From: Antedon mediterranea
Lineage: Eukaryota; Echinodermata; Crinoidea; Comatulida; Antedonidae
Assembly: GCF_964355755.1 (NCBI RefSeq)
Contig: NC_092676.1
Location: forward strand, 28,626,288 to 28,690,287
Reading direction: 5' to 3'
DNA length: 64,000 bases
In this document: positions 26,373-37,700 of the stretch, piece by piece
Position numbering within the stretch: the stretch's first letter is position 1
How the letters are laid out: each line of letters begins with the position of its first letter
Notes under the pieces: model-generated
Database searches by the model: none
What the model was told of the DNA's origin: nothing
What the model saw: the letters and a program-made list of their open reading frames with translations, nothing else
Made by a program: the position numbers and the translations under genes

Positions 26373-29300
26373 CTAAACACTTTCACCAGTCTCACGGTCT
26401 CGGCTTTCCTCCGTATCTGAATGATGTTGATTTTGAGCACCATCAATTACCACATCCCCCAGTTCAACATCACCCCTTTCATCAGCATTTACCACCTCCC
26501 CCATTTCAACATCACCCCTTTCATCAGCATTAGCCTCTTCCCCAGGGTTTTGCTGTTCTTCAGCAGGCTGTTCACCAGCTAAGACAGGATCTAATGGCAC
26601 ACCTTCCTGACTGGAATTACTATCTCCATCTTGCGCTGCCTCAATCACAAGCGGCTGTTCCGTTTGCGTTGATGTACTTGACATACTAGATGTACTCCGT
26701 CTTTCCATTGGTTCATCATCATCCTCACCAGTTTGTGTCGCCCGTGCTACCCTAGGTACTCGAGCTCCGGCTCTTTCACTGCCTGGATCGTCAGGGAATT
26801 GCATTCCAAGAGCCATTAAACTGATGTCATTGTAAAGACGAGCTCGTTGTACGGGGTCGATGCTGTAACGACTGTACATGTCTCCGTTACCGTTTGATTG
26901 TTGATTTTGGTCCTCATTTATTGTTACAGATGGGCTAAATAAATAATAACATATATAATTATAGTAATTTATTGGCTGTAACGACAGCCTATAAACAAGG
27001 TGCTCTTAAGCTTGACTTGCAGAGTCTCAATATCCACACATAGTAAGTAAAGGGTGAAAGAGAAAGACTTACCTGGCAACACAAATACGAAGGTCACCTT
27101 TAGTGGTGCCATAGGCTATGCCTGCTCCTGGGCTTGGTATCCATTTGACAACGTTCACACTAGCATTCTGCCTCTGATCTCCATCTCCGTTGTGTAATAT
27201 TGAGTTTACTTGTACAAGTGAATTCTCCCCACCATACGGCTCCTGCATTTTGAACACTTGCGCCATTGTCTGCAGCAGAAGACAACAGTTTAAAATAATA
27301 AAGTCAGTGTTCTCCCAACGCAGGTTTTTTATATAGCAATTAGCACCGAATTCAAGAGCTAAAATATCAGTGTCAAAGGTCATACACTTACCCTTCTAGA
27401 TGTTTGATTCAAGCAGTGTAACCGTCTAGCTGCCAGGCCAACAACTACATAAGTACCTAAGGGTGAAAGACTTGTACAGATTGCATTTGGGCCTGAAATA
27501 CAAATCAAACATTAAATATTATCAATTCTTAATACCTTATTAATTACATATGATTATCCATTCATAGTTCTTATTAATAGTTATCAATTCTAAACCTATA
27601 TTTGCATAGCATATACTCTGTCTACACTATCAAACTAGTTTGACAAAAAAAGTGTGATGTCCCTAAATGTGGTAGTGATATTCCCAAATATGGTGGTGAT
27701 ATGACATCATCATATCCATATATGGGCACATCACATTTTTTTGTCACATAAAATTTGATAGTGTAGACAGAGCATTAATGAAAAACAATATTAAAATAAC
27801 GTACCAAAACTTTTAGTATATAAAACATCACCAAAGTTGTTTGGCATGAGTGAGTATATTGCTAGAACACCATTGTCAGGGAAACCAAATGGACTTGGAA
27901 CAAACGTTGCTAAGAGTCTACCATCCTGGGACAGGTCACAGCTATTGTCATTGTGAATCTTACAGTGTGGGACGATAAGACAAGATTTAGCTGTCAAAAA
28001 AGAAAGATTATAATTAATAAATTGCAGAATGTGAACCATTATTATGGGATGGTAAGATATGTCTTATATATTTTACATGTTAGAAAAGGTTACTGGAAGT
28101 CTTTTCGTTCATTCTCAATTTGGGTATATTGCCAGGGATGCCCATAGTGATTCATTGTGATTCCTGACAGGATTTGAACCAAGAACCTTGATGCGGATTC
28201 AAAATGATGTTTGAATATTGCTATTTACCATCGCTAATATCTGGTAACTCTTGCTTTGTGAAATCCCACCACTGCAGACGATGTGTGGTGCTCTTGATGT
28301 TATTAGCCACTGCCGTTTCTCCACGTACTAAAAATGCATCTATGATATTAAATTATGGTAAGATGATTAAGTTTAATTAAAAGTAAATTAATCAAGAAAC
28401 ATCTACAGAACATATTCTTGTTGAAAACTTTATAAGTCAAGAAATTGAAAATAAAACTTACCAGCTATGGCCCTGTTGACAACAGCATGAACATTTCGAG
28501 GAGGTCTGCCAATTTCCTCATCAAAAATACTCACGTCATAGTGACGATGTAGAGGCTGTTGGGCTGGACGAACTCTAATAATAGATGCAATTGAAAATAA
28601 ATAATATTAAAAATAGTAATATAATATTAATTATTTATAACATAATAAATCAATTTTTATGACATAGCAAATATTGGTTCTTGGTAAAAAGCAGCATTTT
28701 TTGTCACCTTTCCATCCCTCGCGATAGTCTATGAAATCCAAGTCTTGATCTTCTCACTTCACGATGCGTATCATCACCCGACACGCCTGCTAGACGTTGT
28801 CCGCGGTACTTGCGTCTTGACGTCCAGCTCCGTGTTAGTGGTCCTGGATTTTGTATCCTTCTAGCTATTCTTCTTATATTAGAGAGGCCAGCTGTTTTGG
28901 TGAAAACAAATGTTAACATTTAATACAATATCTCACACATTTTGGGGTAGAGTTCAGATGGTGTATTGTTAATTCTGTGATCAATATGTCAGCTGTTTCA
29001 TACAATACATCTTATAAATTTAGTGTGAACAATTGAGGGCACTGTGTTCTTACCTGGATCAGTTGGTCTCGACCCATCCTGTTCTGAATACCGAGCCTCT
29101 ACACGTTCCCGAACACGCTCTCTAATAGATTGCCTAACACGATCAATGCGCTCCATTCTACGAACCAAGGCTCTATTTTGATGGTGCAAACAATGATGCC
29201 GTGAGGAGGAGGAGGAGGTTGACGGTAGGAAAGTGGAAGCTATGAAGGAAGATGATGATGAAGACTGAGAGGTTGATGGCCTTTGTATCTGTTCTCTTGA

Positions 29301-32300
29301 TGTACTAGCACTACAACTTTGGACATCTGTAAAAGAGAGAAAACTAATTTTGAAAAAAAGATAGATAATAAATCTCCATCTTCAAGCATACATGCTGCAC
29401 TCTTCTTTCCAGGAACAAAAAATAGGTGGGTTGCAAGATAAACCATATAAGTAGCTCATGAAGATAATAAAAATAATATTGAACTTTTATAAAGCGTTCT
29501 TTACCAGGGTCTCTCAATTGAAATAGGTGAGTTTTCAAGTATTTGAATTTAAAATGGGATGGAGTGTAACGGAACGAGGAAGATCAGATGATCACTAAGA
29601 AGACAACTCTGGGTGAAGTTATGTGTATGGACTTTTAATAAACTGTATGTTGGTTTTTCATAACAACTTACTTGTGTTATTTGAGTTTGAAGTGTTAGAG
29701 GTAGGTGTAATTGTACTTGATGGCAGCAAATTGTCAGAGGATGATCTTTCATTCAATTGTGATGACGACGATGGTGAATCAGCAGATTGCATAGAGTTTG
29801 AATCAACATTAGAATTTGCATCGGAAGTGGTCGTTGTCAAACTAAGCTCCGGGTGAAGAATAGTCCTCAACTCTAACGCAGTTGGCGTTCTACTTTCGTT
29901 GTTTTCGGTACGAGAGTCTGGTGAACGCCAAGCATTTATACGTTGCCTAAAAGGCCGATGTTGTATTGCTGTGCCAAAAACTGAATTTGTTCTTCTTTGA
30001 GTTAGGATACTGTGATCCCGACTACGAGGAATTTCTGCCGATTGATTCTGAAGATTTGATAAAACAGAATCGAGAATTTGTCTGTGGGACATAGCATCTC
30101 GTCCAGCGGCTCTGTGAGCTTCTCCTGATACCAACGCATCGGTTGCACGATTAGCTACAGTTTCTAACGTCACAGAAGCGGCATAATTTCTAGCTTGTGA
30201 CAATAGTGATCTACTATTAATTTCCTGGTTATCCGTGGACACACTTTCATCCGATCTTGACAATAAGTTGTGAATCTCCCTTGATTGGTTGGATGCATGC
30301 GCCAATGTAACTTCTGCAGTGTTTAATCTGTCTCTACGTGCATTTGCACGTCTCACGCGATATTCAACAGTCTGCGTGTATGGTATTTCATTACCACGCC
30401 TTGGAGGGCGCTGAATTTCAAAACTGTCATCATCATCTTGTCTAAATTGGAAAAATCTTCTAGAGAGAGGTCTTTGAAAAGAGCCAGCAGAATTCCTATT
30501 ATCAGCAAACATTGAACTGAAAAAAAAAAAGAATTGATATATGGTATACTTTAGTACAGTATCAATTATTCATCTGTAACAAAATTACCAGTATTCATCA
30601 ACTGTAAAGGACCAGTATATATAAAGCAAATACATAGAATGTTATCAACTCTAAGAAACAGAATATCATGAATTGTTATTGTTGATTATTTAGCAATTAA
30701 CTGAGTAAATTAAGCACGAACTGACTTACCTATGTGAGACATCTACATCATTCTCCTCTCTTGGTTTGTTTGAAATGCCAGTTAAAAGAAAATCTCCATA
30801 TGTACTGAACCGTATCAATCTAGAAAACAAAATGTTACACATATTTTATTCCTTATTGTTCTTTTTGGTTCTTGTGTGCCGCCTAGACTGGGAGATTTCA
30901 AGGCTGTAGAGGTGGCTTGCAACCTTGTTCTATACCTGAATAAAGGCTGTTGTATGCATCACACTACCAGATATAAGCACATGGACAAGAATTCACTATT
31001 TAAATGTCGTCAATTCTTCAACACATCTAAACATTACTATATCAATTTTTTTTTCTTTTTCATGTGTCTTTTTAAATATCATTTTTGTTCCACAAGCATT
31101 CTGTTTTTTGAGAACATGTTATAGTTTATTTTTTTATCTACATCTTGTTAACTGTCTTTTTTGAAGTAAATAAATTTCACTTTGAATTGACCCAAATATT
31201 ATACTGTAAATTACCAACCTGACTCTTTCATTTAGGCATGCTGTTTTGACAGAAGCAAATGGCTTTGGTTGACTCCAGTTCCAAAGAGAGATTTGATTAC
31301 TTGTAGCTATAGCAAGAACTTGGTCTTGTGGATGGAATGACAATGATGAAATAGCATTATGATGCTCCGATACCCACACTTCACTACCACCCTTAGAAAA
31401 ACAAAATTAAAAACATGTACAGTTAGTTAATGCTAATATTGTATGTGTGTTATGCGCGATTTGAACGATTTGCGCAATTTGAAATTGCGCAAAAAAATCC
31501 TTGCGCAATTTGAAATTGCGCAAAGAATTCTTGCGCAATTTAAAATTGCGCAAGGATTTTTTTACGCAATTTCAAATTGCGCAATCAACTTGCGCAATTT
31601 CAAATTGCGCAAGAAAAACTTTGCGCAATTTTAAATTGCGCTGCACAATTTGTAAATTGCGCAAGATAGTTCTTGCGCAATATGACACCTTTGCGCAATT
31701 TGAAAACGAACTGTAAATTTTCAAATTGCGCAACAAAATTCTACCAGACAATCGGTATTATAATAATTTATTGGAATCTAAATAACTCAAAATAAAACAT
31801 AATAAATGCGAAGATAACATGTGTATAATAAATGCATAACATTTATTATTACAATTAAATAATATTATCACTGTAACTTGAATAAAATAAATCAAAATAA
31901 ATGTAAAAATTAAGTTTTTAATATTAGTTTAAGCTAGGCCATGTAACCTAGTCAGTATCAGTAGTCCAGACCCTAGCTAGGCTAGAGTAGTAAAGCCGGC
32001 CGCCCGCGCCGCGCCCGCCTGGTGGAACACCACCGCTTCGTTTTCCTTCGTCGGTTCTTCGACGGTATGCTAACTTATAACAATATTTGCACTACTAAAA
32101 TAAGGAAATGCGATATTTATCTTTAATTTTGAATCATTCTTAGAAATTACTATAAAAATATGGGTGTGCATGATTTCACAATCTGTCGAAAAACCTTGCG
32201 CAATTTGCAGATTACTTGCACAATTTAATACGTTGCTTGCGCAATTTGAAACACATGTTTCAATTCAAATTGCGCAAGGATTTTTTTTGAGCAATTTCAA

Positions 32301-33256
32301 ATTGCGCAAATCGTTCAAATCGCGCATAACATGTGCACTACTAGAGGTAGTGTATACAGTACACCATAGGTTGATATGAGTAAATATGCAAAGTAAGTCA
32401 TAAGTTAAGTTTTAAAAATACCTACATGTAAATCCCACACTCGGACTTCACCACCCAAACAGCCGGAGGCCAGTATCTCATTGGACGATGGATGAAATGT
32501 CACGCACCACGGCGTCCTAGGGTGTCCAACCAGCGTCATTATACACTCTTGCGTACGGACATCTGTGATTCGAACATTATGATCCCCATGTGTTGACGCC
32601 ATTAATGTGTCATCAGAACTGAATGCTACGATAATCGTTGCTTTTACATTTTCTGTTAATGTCACAGGCTGAAATAAATAATATACATATAATATGAATT
32701 AAGAAATTATAAGTTAAGAAGATTATTATACAGTAATTATCTCTTTTATTTAATTCAGAAATAAAACTAAAACATGATAAAAAGAAGCATCTACGAAACA
32801 AATCATTCAACAACTACCGTAAAAAATCAATTATAAAATATCATTTAATATTTATTGATTTTTATTTAATTAATATAAATTTATAAATATTATTACCAAA
32901 CAATATAGCCTAGTAGGGTATGTATGTTTTCCTATTAAGATCTCAATAGTAGCCTAATCCTAGATTGTATTCGTTAGCAATCCCATCCTATGATAAGTCT
33001 AGGCCTACCCGCAAGATACGTGTGTCCAGGTCTGGTGCTAGCCTACCGTGGGTGGATGTCATCTTCTCTACCCTTACAAAATCCAAAAATAGGACGAACT
33101 TACCTTATTGACGCTTGGTGATTCTGCTGTCTTCTTCTCGGCAAATCTTCTTATACGTGTCGTTATTTTATTGCAATGTTTTCTTGATCTTTTAAATATC
33201 TCATTTGTGATATTAAAACTTTCACAAGTAGACTTCATATTTGAATGTTTTGACAT
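26373..33256 (-). CDS. AMBRA1: AMBRA1, WD-repeat autophagy regulator, thirteen exons
   Basis: Exons on the minus strand: 33104-33256, 32426-32668, 31219-31391, 30730-30819, 29672-30516, 29054-29326, 28708-28891, 28462-28574, 28229-28327, 27805-27990, 27392-27492, 27073-27269 and 26373-26934. They join to 1,072 residues (human about 1,300). AMBRA1 is a substrate receptor of the CUL4-DDB1 ligase that targets D-type cyclins and promotes autophagy through ULK1 and Beclin 1. The N-terminal WD region keeps '[15 protein letters not shown]' and '[15 protein letters not shown]'. A long serine/arginine-rich disordered middle follows (about residues 220-690). The second half of the split propeller has '[17 protein letters not shown]' and '[14 protein letters not shown]'. 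Two TQT motifs (952-954 and 975-977) match the dynein-light-chain sites of vertebrate AMBRA1. Some donors are weak (GTTGGT after exon 3, GTGACA after exon 7). Confidence 0.93.
26451..26534 (-). repeat. 42-bp in-frame tandem repeat in the AMBRA1 last exon
   Basis: Two units of 42 bp, starting at 26451 and 26493, encode two near-identical 14-residue acidic blocks ('[14 protein letters not shown]' type) in the disordered C-terminal tail. The length is a multiple of three, so the frame is kept. Confidence 0.85.
27613..27774. repeat. MITE-B copy (AMBRA1 intron 10)
   Basis: It begins 'actctgtctacactatcaaa' and ends 'aatttgatagtgtagacaga', with two tandem versions of the 'aaatatggtggtgatat' core. 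Confidence 0.88.
28140..28205 (-). repeat. SINE fragment with box B (AMBRA1 intron 9)
   Basis: The minus strand contains 'GGTTCAAATCCTGTCAGG', a perfect box B in its usual context, next to a short remnant. Box A is not convincing. Confidence 0.4.
31449..32330. mobile_element. Foldback element made of repeated TTGCGCAATTT palindromes (AMBRA1 intron 2)
   Basis: The ends form an inverted repeat: 'GTTATGCGCGATTTGAACGA' at 31449 and its complement ending at 32330. Inside, the motif 'ttgcgcaatttgaaattgcg' and its variants recur in both orientations about ten times at 31467-31740 and about six times at 32195-32310. Flanks 'atgtgt' (31443-31448) and 'atgtgc' (32331-32336) may be a target duplication. 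The centre (31741-32160) is A+T-rich with one G+C-rich patch at 31996-32040 and encodes nothing recognisable. Confidence 0.8.
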
Positions 33257-34731
33257 ATTTGAGGAACTAGTAAATAACAGCTGTTTTACCTATAACTATC
33301 AAAGTGGCTTTTCTCTTGTTTCGCTGTTTTCCATGGACCGTAAACAACAAAATAGGGGCGGAAGTAGTAAGTGACATTGACCTTTAAATATCTAATTTAT
33401 AAATTCGAATCAAAAATTATTAAATTGAAACAAAAATAATAGTTATAAAGAAACCTTTTAAATAAGTAATTCACTTTATTTAATATTTTATAAATTTTTA
33501 TTAGTTTTTATTTTAAAAACAGCTGCAAGAACTATAAAAAAATAAATTATAAATTGTTCATAAAATACTTATGTAATACAATTTGACCTCTCAAAAAAAG
33601 AAAACAATAACAAAGTAGGCCTAGAAATCTGTGTCGAAATGATAAATGCTTTTAAAATGAAATAATCTACAATGTTTATATTCTAAATATTCGTCTTGCT
33701 TGAAGATTGGTAAGAATTGTTTATTGTTTTAAATTATTTAAGAATAATATGTTAGTCTATGGTTGGATAAGTATGAATATTTGACTGTATTTTGTTAGCC
33801 CTTCAGCTTCATTTCATCGTCTCTTTCATTCTTCCATATAACACGCGACAGACACCAGGCAGTGACTTCATTTTGTATGTCGTGTGGTGACACACATCAT
33901 ACCTTATTTAGAATAAAATATCCTCTTTAGTACTGTAGTGTGGTTTGTATTGTATTGATTGATTTTCACTGGGTTTTCATAATAAATTATTTCATTCATT
34001 TATTATTATTTAATAATTATTTTTACACCTATCAGAAACAATGCTCTTCTATAGCAAGTTTCCATTCACTATTGTTCATGAGAAACAATGCTCTGCTATA
34101 GCTAGTTCCAATCCCTGCCACTGTGTGAACATGCCATTGTTTTTGGCTTTCACAGCAGTCCCACCCTTTCCACTTATATTCCAAGTTTCCTGGACTTTCT
34201 GCATTCTCACTCCTGAGGACGATCAAAGCATATTGATCGAAATGTCGAGAAACTCAACAGTTCTTTTCAGAACTAATACACGTGGTGTACACCGCAAACT
34301 TTATATCAATATTTTTATTAAATTGAATAATAATAATAAGTGATAAAATGTAGATTCTTAAATGATAGATGTTGTTAAGTGACATGATTGTATTTGTATT
34401 GTATAGTGTAAATTAAATTATGCTGGTAGAAACTATATATAAGGTGAAAGTCTACCCAAAATATAAAAATTAAACAAACTATTTAAATAAACAATGACAT
34501 AACATTTAAAAAGTGTCTTGGAATATATTTCAATAAAACATTTTGTAAAATTACTAATGAATTTAATAATCCATATTGTTTAAAAAAGTTATATAAGTTA
34601 TGTCAACAGTCTTCAGTAGTTATGTTAAAGGGTGAATTCATTGTATTATTCAATATCAATATTTTATTAGTTTTTTTCAAATGATTTTTTGTTGACTTTT
34701 ATCAGATAATTTCTAGTGATTTATCCTTAAA
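33257..34731. promoter_or_regulatory. Head-to-head spacer between AMBRA1 and ATG13
   Basis: The two starts diverge across 1,475 bp. 33257-33380 is the probable AMBRA1 5' leader and promoter side, and about 34600-34731 the ATG13 side. No TATA box stands out. A repeat occupies about 34030-34315; the rest is A+T-rich. Confidence 0.5.
34030..34315 (+). repeat. Dispersed repeat with a hammerhead-like core
   Basis: The end 'gaaactcaacagttcttttc' + 'agaactaatacacgtggtgt' is shared with 62325-62385 and partly with 13929-13960. Just upstream (34213-34243) is 'CTGAGGA', then 'GATCA'/'TGATC' able to pair, then 'GAAA', which resembles the conserved core of hammerhead ribozymes found in Penelope-like retroelements. 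Its first part carries a doubled 'gaaacaatgctct-ctatagc'. Confidence 0.45.
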
Positions 34732-37700
34732 ATGGCTCAGAGCATTTTGACAGATAAAGAGATTAAAGGTCTTGACCAGTTTACAAAATTCTTTGCATTA
34801 AAGGTACATTTATATTTTTTTTTTGATTGCATATGAATATATAATATAGGCCTATATATTGTACCGTATACATATATTTAATAAATAAAAATATAAAAAT
34901 TAACTTTAACCAATTTCAGTGTATTCAAGTGATAGTCCAAGCAAGACTAGGGGAAAAGGTCAATACGAGGTCAGGAAGTACGTCATCACGGTCAGATTGG
35001 GTAAGAATTAATTTTGTGTATGTTTCATTCATTTGTCAAAAAATAACATATACAAAACAAAAGAAAAGAGTTCAAAATACTGGTTAACCAAAAAGTGAAC
35101 TGAATCACTGTCAAGTGGCTCACCAAAATGGAAATTGAACAGAGTTACATCAGGTACTGTAGTTCTACCAATCTCTTTTATGGCTAAAATAAAACAATCC
35201 CCTTTCTCTTGCTTAGATATTTTCATTCATTGTATTGTTTTTGCAGTTTAACTTATCCGTGATTGATAAAGCAGGAGTCCAAGCTGAAGCGAGAAAACAA
35301 TTAAATAATCGTCTTCCACAAATTGACGAACCACTATGTATAGAAATATCACTCAAGACCTCAGAGGTTGGTATTTATGTTTTAAGCTCTGTCTACCAGT
35401 ATCAAACTAGTTTGAAAACAAAAAGGTGTGATGTGCCCAAATATGGTGATTATATGCACAAATATGGTAGTGATACGACATCATCATGTCCACATCACAT
35501 TTTTTTCATCACATAAAGTTTGAGTGTAGACAGAAGTTAAGAACATGCTCAGCATCATTTAGATGTTCCAGGCTTCACTCACTTTCTTCATCCTGTTATA
35601 TTGTGACCATTGATGTATTGAAGTATTTTTTTCTTTTCGTTTTATCACATTTATATTTGTAACTTTATTTGTAGGGAGATTCAATGATTCTGGAGACTTG
35701 GAAGTTGGCCATGACAGAGAAGAGTGACCCCAGTGTTCGAATCTATTATAAAGTCTATAACAGAATGTCATTGCTGTTGAAATCTTTAATATGCCTTGCA
35801 CGCACTACGCCCGCATACCGAGTTTCACGTCATCAAAGTCCGGACGATTACAAGATATTCTATAGGATATACTTTGGTGAACCAAACAATAGTTTACTTG
35901 GTGAAGGTAATAGACATGTTATGCTTGTCATTCTTTTTCCTAGGCCTCTGACTTCCTTTGAAATTTGTTTATTCACAATATCAGCTATTCATTCAGGTAC
36001 ATTTATCTAAATTTGGTTTCATTTCCATACATTTAAATTGTGTAAATAACATTTTAAATATGACATAAGAAAAACTGTTATCTCCAATCAGAAGAAATTA
36101 CAGGAACTTGCATTCCAACATACAACAAAATATATAGATATAAAAATATATCTGTATAATTCTTTACGTTAAACCATGAATACGTGCGTGTGTGACGTTT
36201 CAACTTGTTTTCATCAAGTCTTCATCTGGTAATGACTAGATGTTAGTGGTTGCTAGGAGTACTGTAGCTTTGCTCGTTTGTTAGTGGTTGCTAGGAGTAC
36301 TGTAGCTTTGCTCGTTTGTTAGTGGTTGCTAGGAGTACTGTAGCTTTGCTCGTTTGTTAGTGGTTGCTAGGAGTACTGTTGCTAGGAGTACTGTAGCTTT
36401 GCTCGTTTGTTAGTGGTTGCTAGGAGTACTGTTGCTAGGAGTACTGTAGCTTTGCTCGTTTCGTAACCATAGTCTGCGATTTGCCAATGTTCTTCGGCTT
36501 TTCAGGTAAAATGAGCTGATCATATATGTGAGGAAGCGCAAATATAATTATTAATGAACAAATGGTTTTTTTTTTTTGTAGATTACAAGAGTATTCAAGT
36601 AGGATCAGTATTAACCCCTGTTGGCTCACTGGTATTATCAGCCTCTTACAGAACAAACCTAACACTCACTACTCAAAGGTAATTAAGAGAAGGTTTTCCT
36701 TGTTGTTGTTGCTGAATGTATTGTACTGTAGATAGAATATGGGTTACCTATCAAAATCCATGTATCTTTAACTTGAAAGCTATAGTGTTGACTGTATGCT
36801 GTACCATTTGACTATTTTACAAGACTTGTATGATAATTAATTCACAAAGAATCTCAAATCAACAGACCTTCAGATGGGATGTAAAGCTGTTGGACCCCTG
36901 TACATAGTGCACGTTAAAGAACTTGGTACACTATTTGAAAAGATAAGGGGATCGTCTCCTGATGTGCTTATCTCGTTGGTGCTGCAATACTTGCTGCTGC
37001 TTTTTCCGTGGAGGGTCTAATCCAAATTTCTTCAGTTTCCAGTTAAGCTTGAGGACCAGAAAAATACCTCTACCTGTTACCTTTTACTTAACTTATCTTT
37101 TCTTAGATCATTGCAAAGAAGTAATTCAAATCCAATGAAAGTATCTGATGATCATTATGGAAACCCTAAGAGTACTACGGAATGTAGGCCTTGCACATCT
37201 GCCAAAAACAGGTATTTTAAATGTCATCAGGGATGTTGGAAAAGTCCTAATTTATGGAGTTTTCAATTTGCGACATATTGTGCCGTATCCGGATATTCAC
37301 CCCCTGGAAATTTACCCCCCGGACAACTACCCCCCGAACAACCACCACCTGGACCACTACCCCCTTAAGACAACTACCCCTTTAGAACAACTACCCCCCG
37401 GACAAATACCCCCCGGACAACTACCCCCTTAGGACAACAACCCCCTTAAGACAACTACCCCCTGGACAACTACCCCCGGACAATTACCCCCAAGGAACAA
37501 TTACCCCCCAGACAATTACCCCCCGGACAATTACCACCCAGAAAACTATCCCTTTAGAACACCCTAACCACCCAGACCATTCAACAACCTGACTCTGCAA
37601 CAGTGTATAATAGGAAATAATAACTATATTTTAATTCGTTACTTTGACGAATTACTATTCATTATTGTAAACAAAAGTAAAAGATTGAACATAAATATAG

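Noticed and set aside
37111-37432. Proline-rich open frames
   Set aside because: Apart from ATG13 exon 6 (37107-37211), this is the C-rich tandem arm of a foldback; the true exon ends at a donor at 37212.
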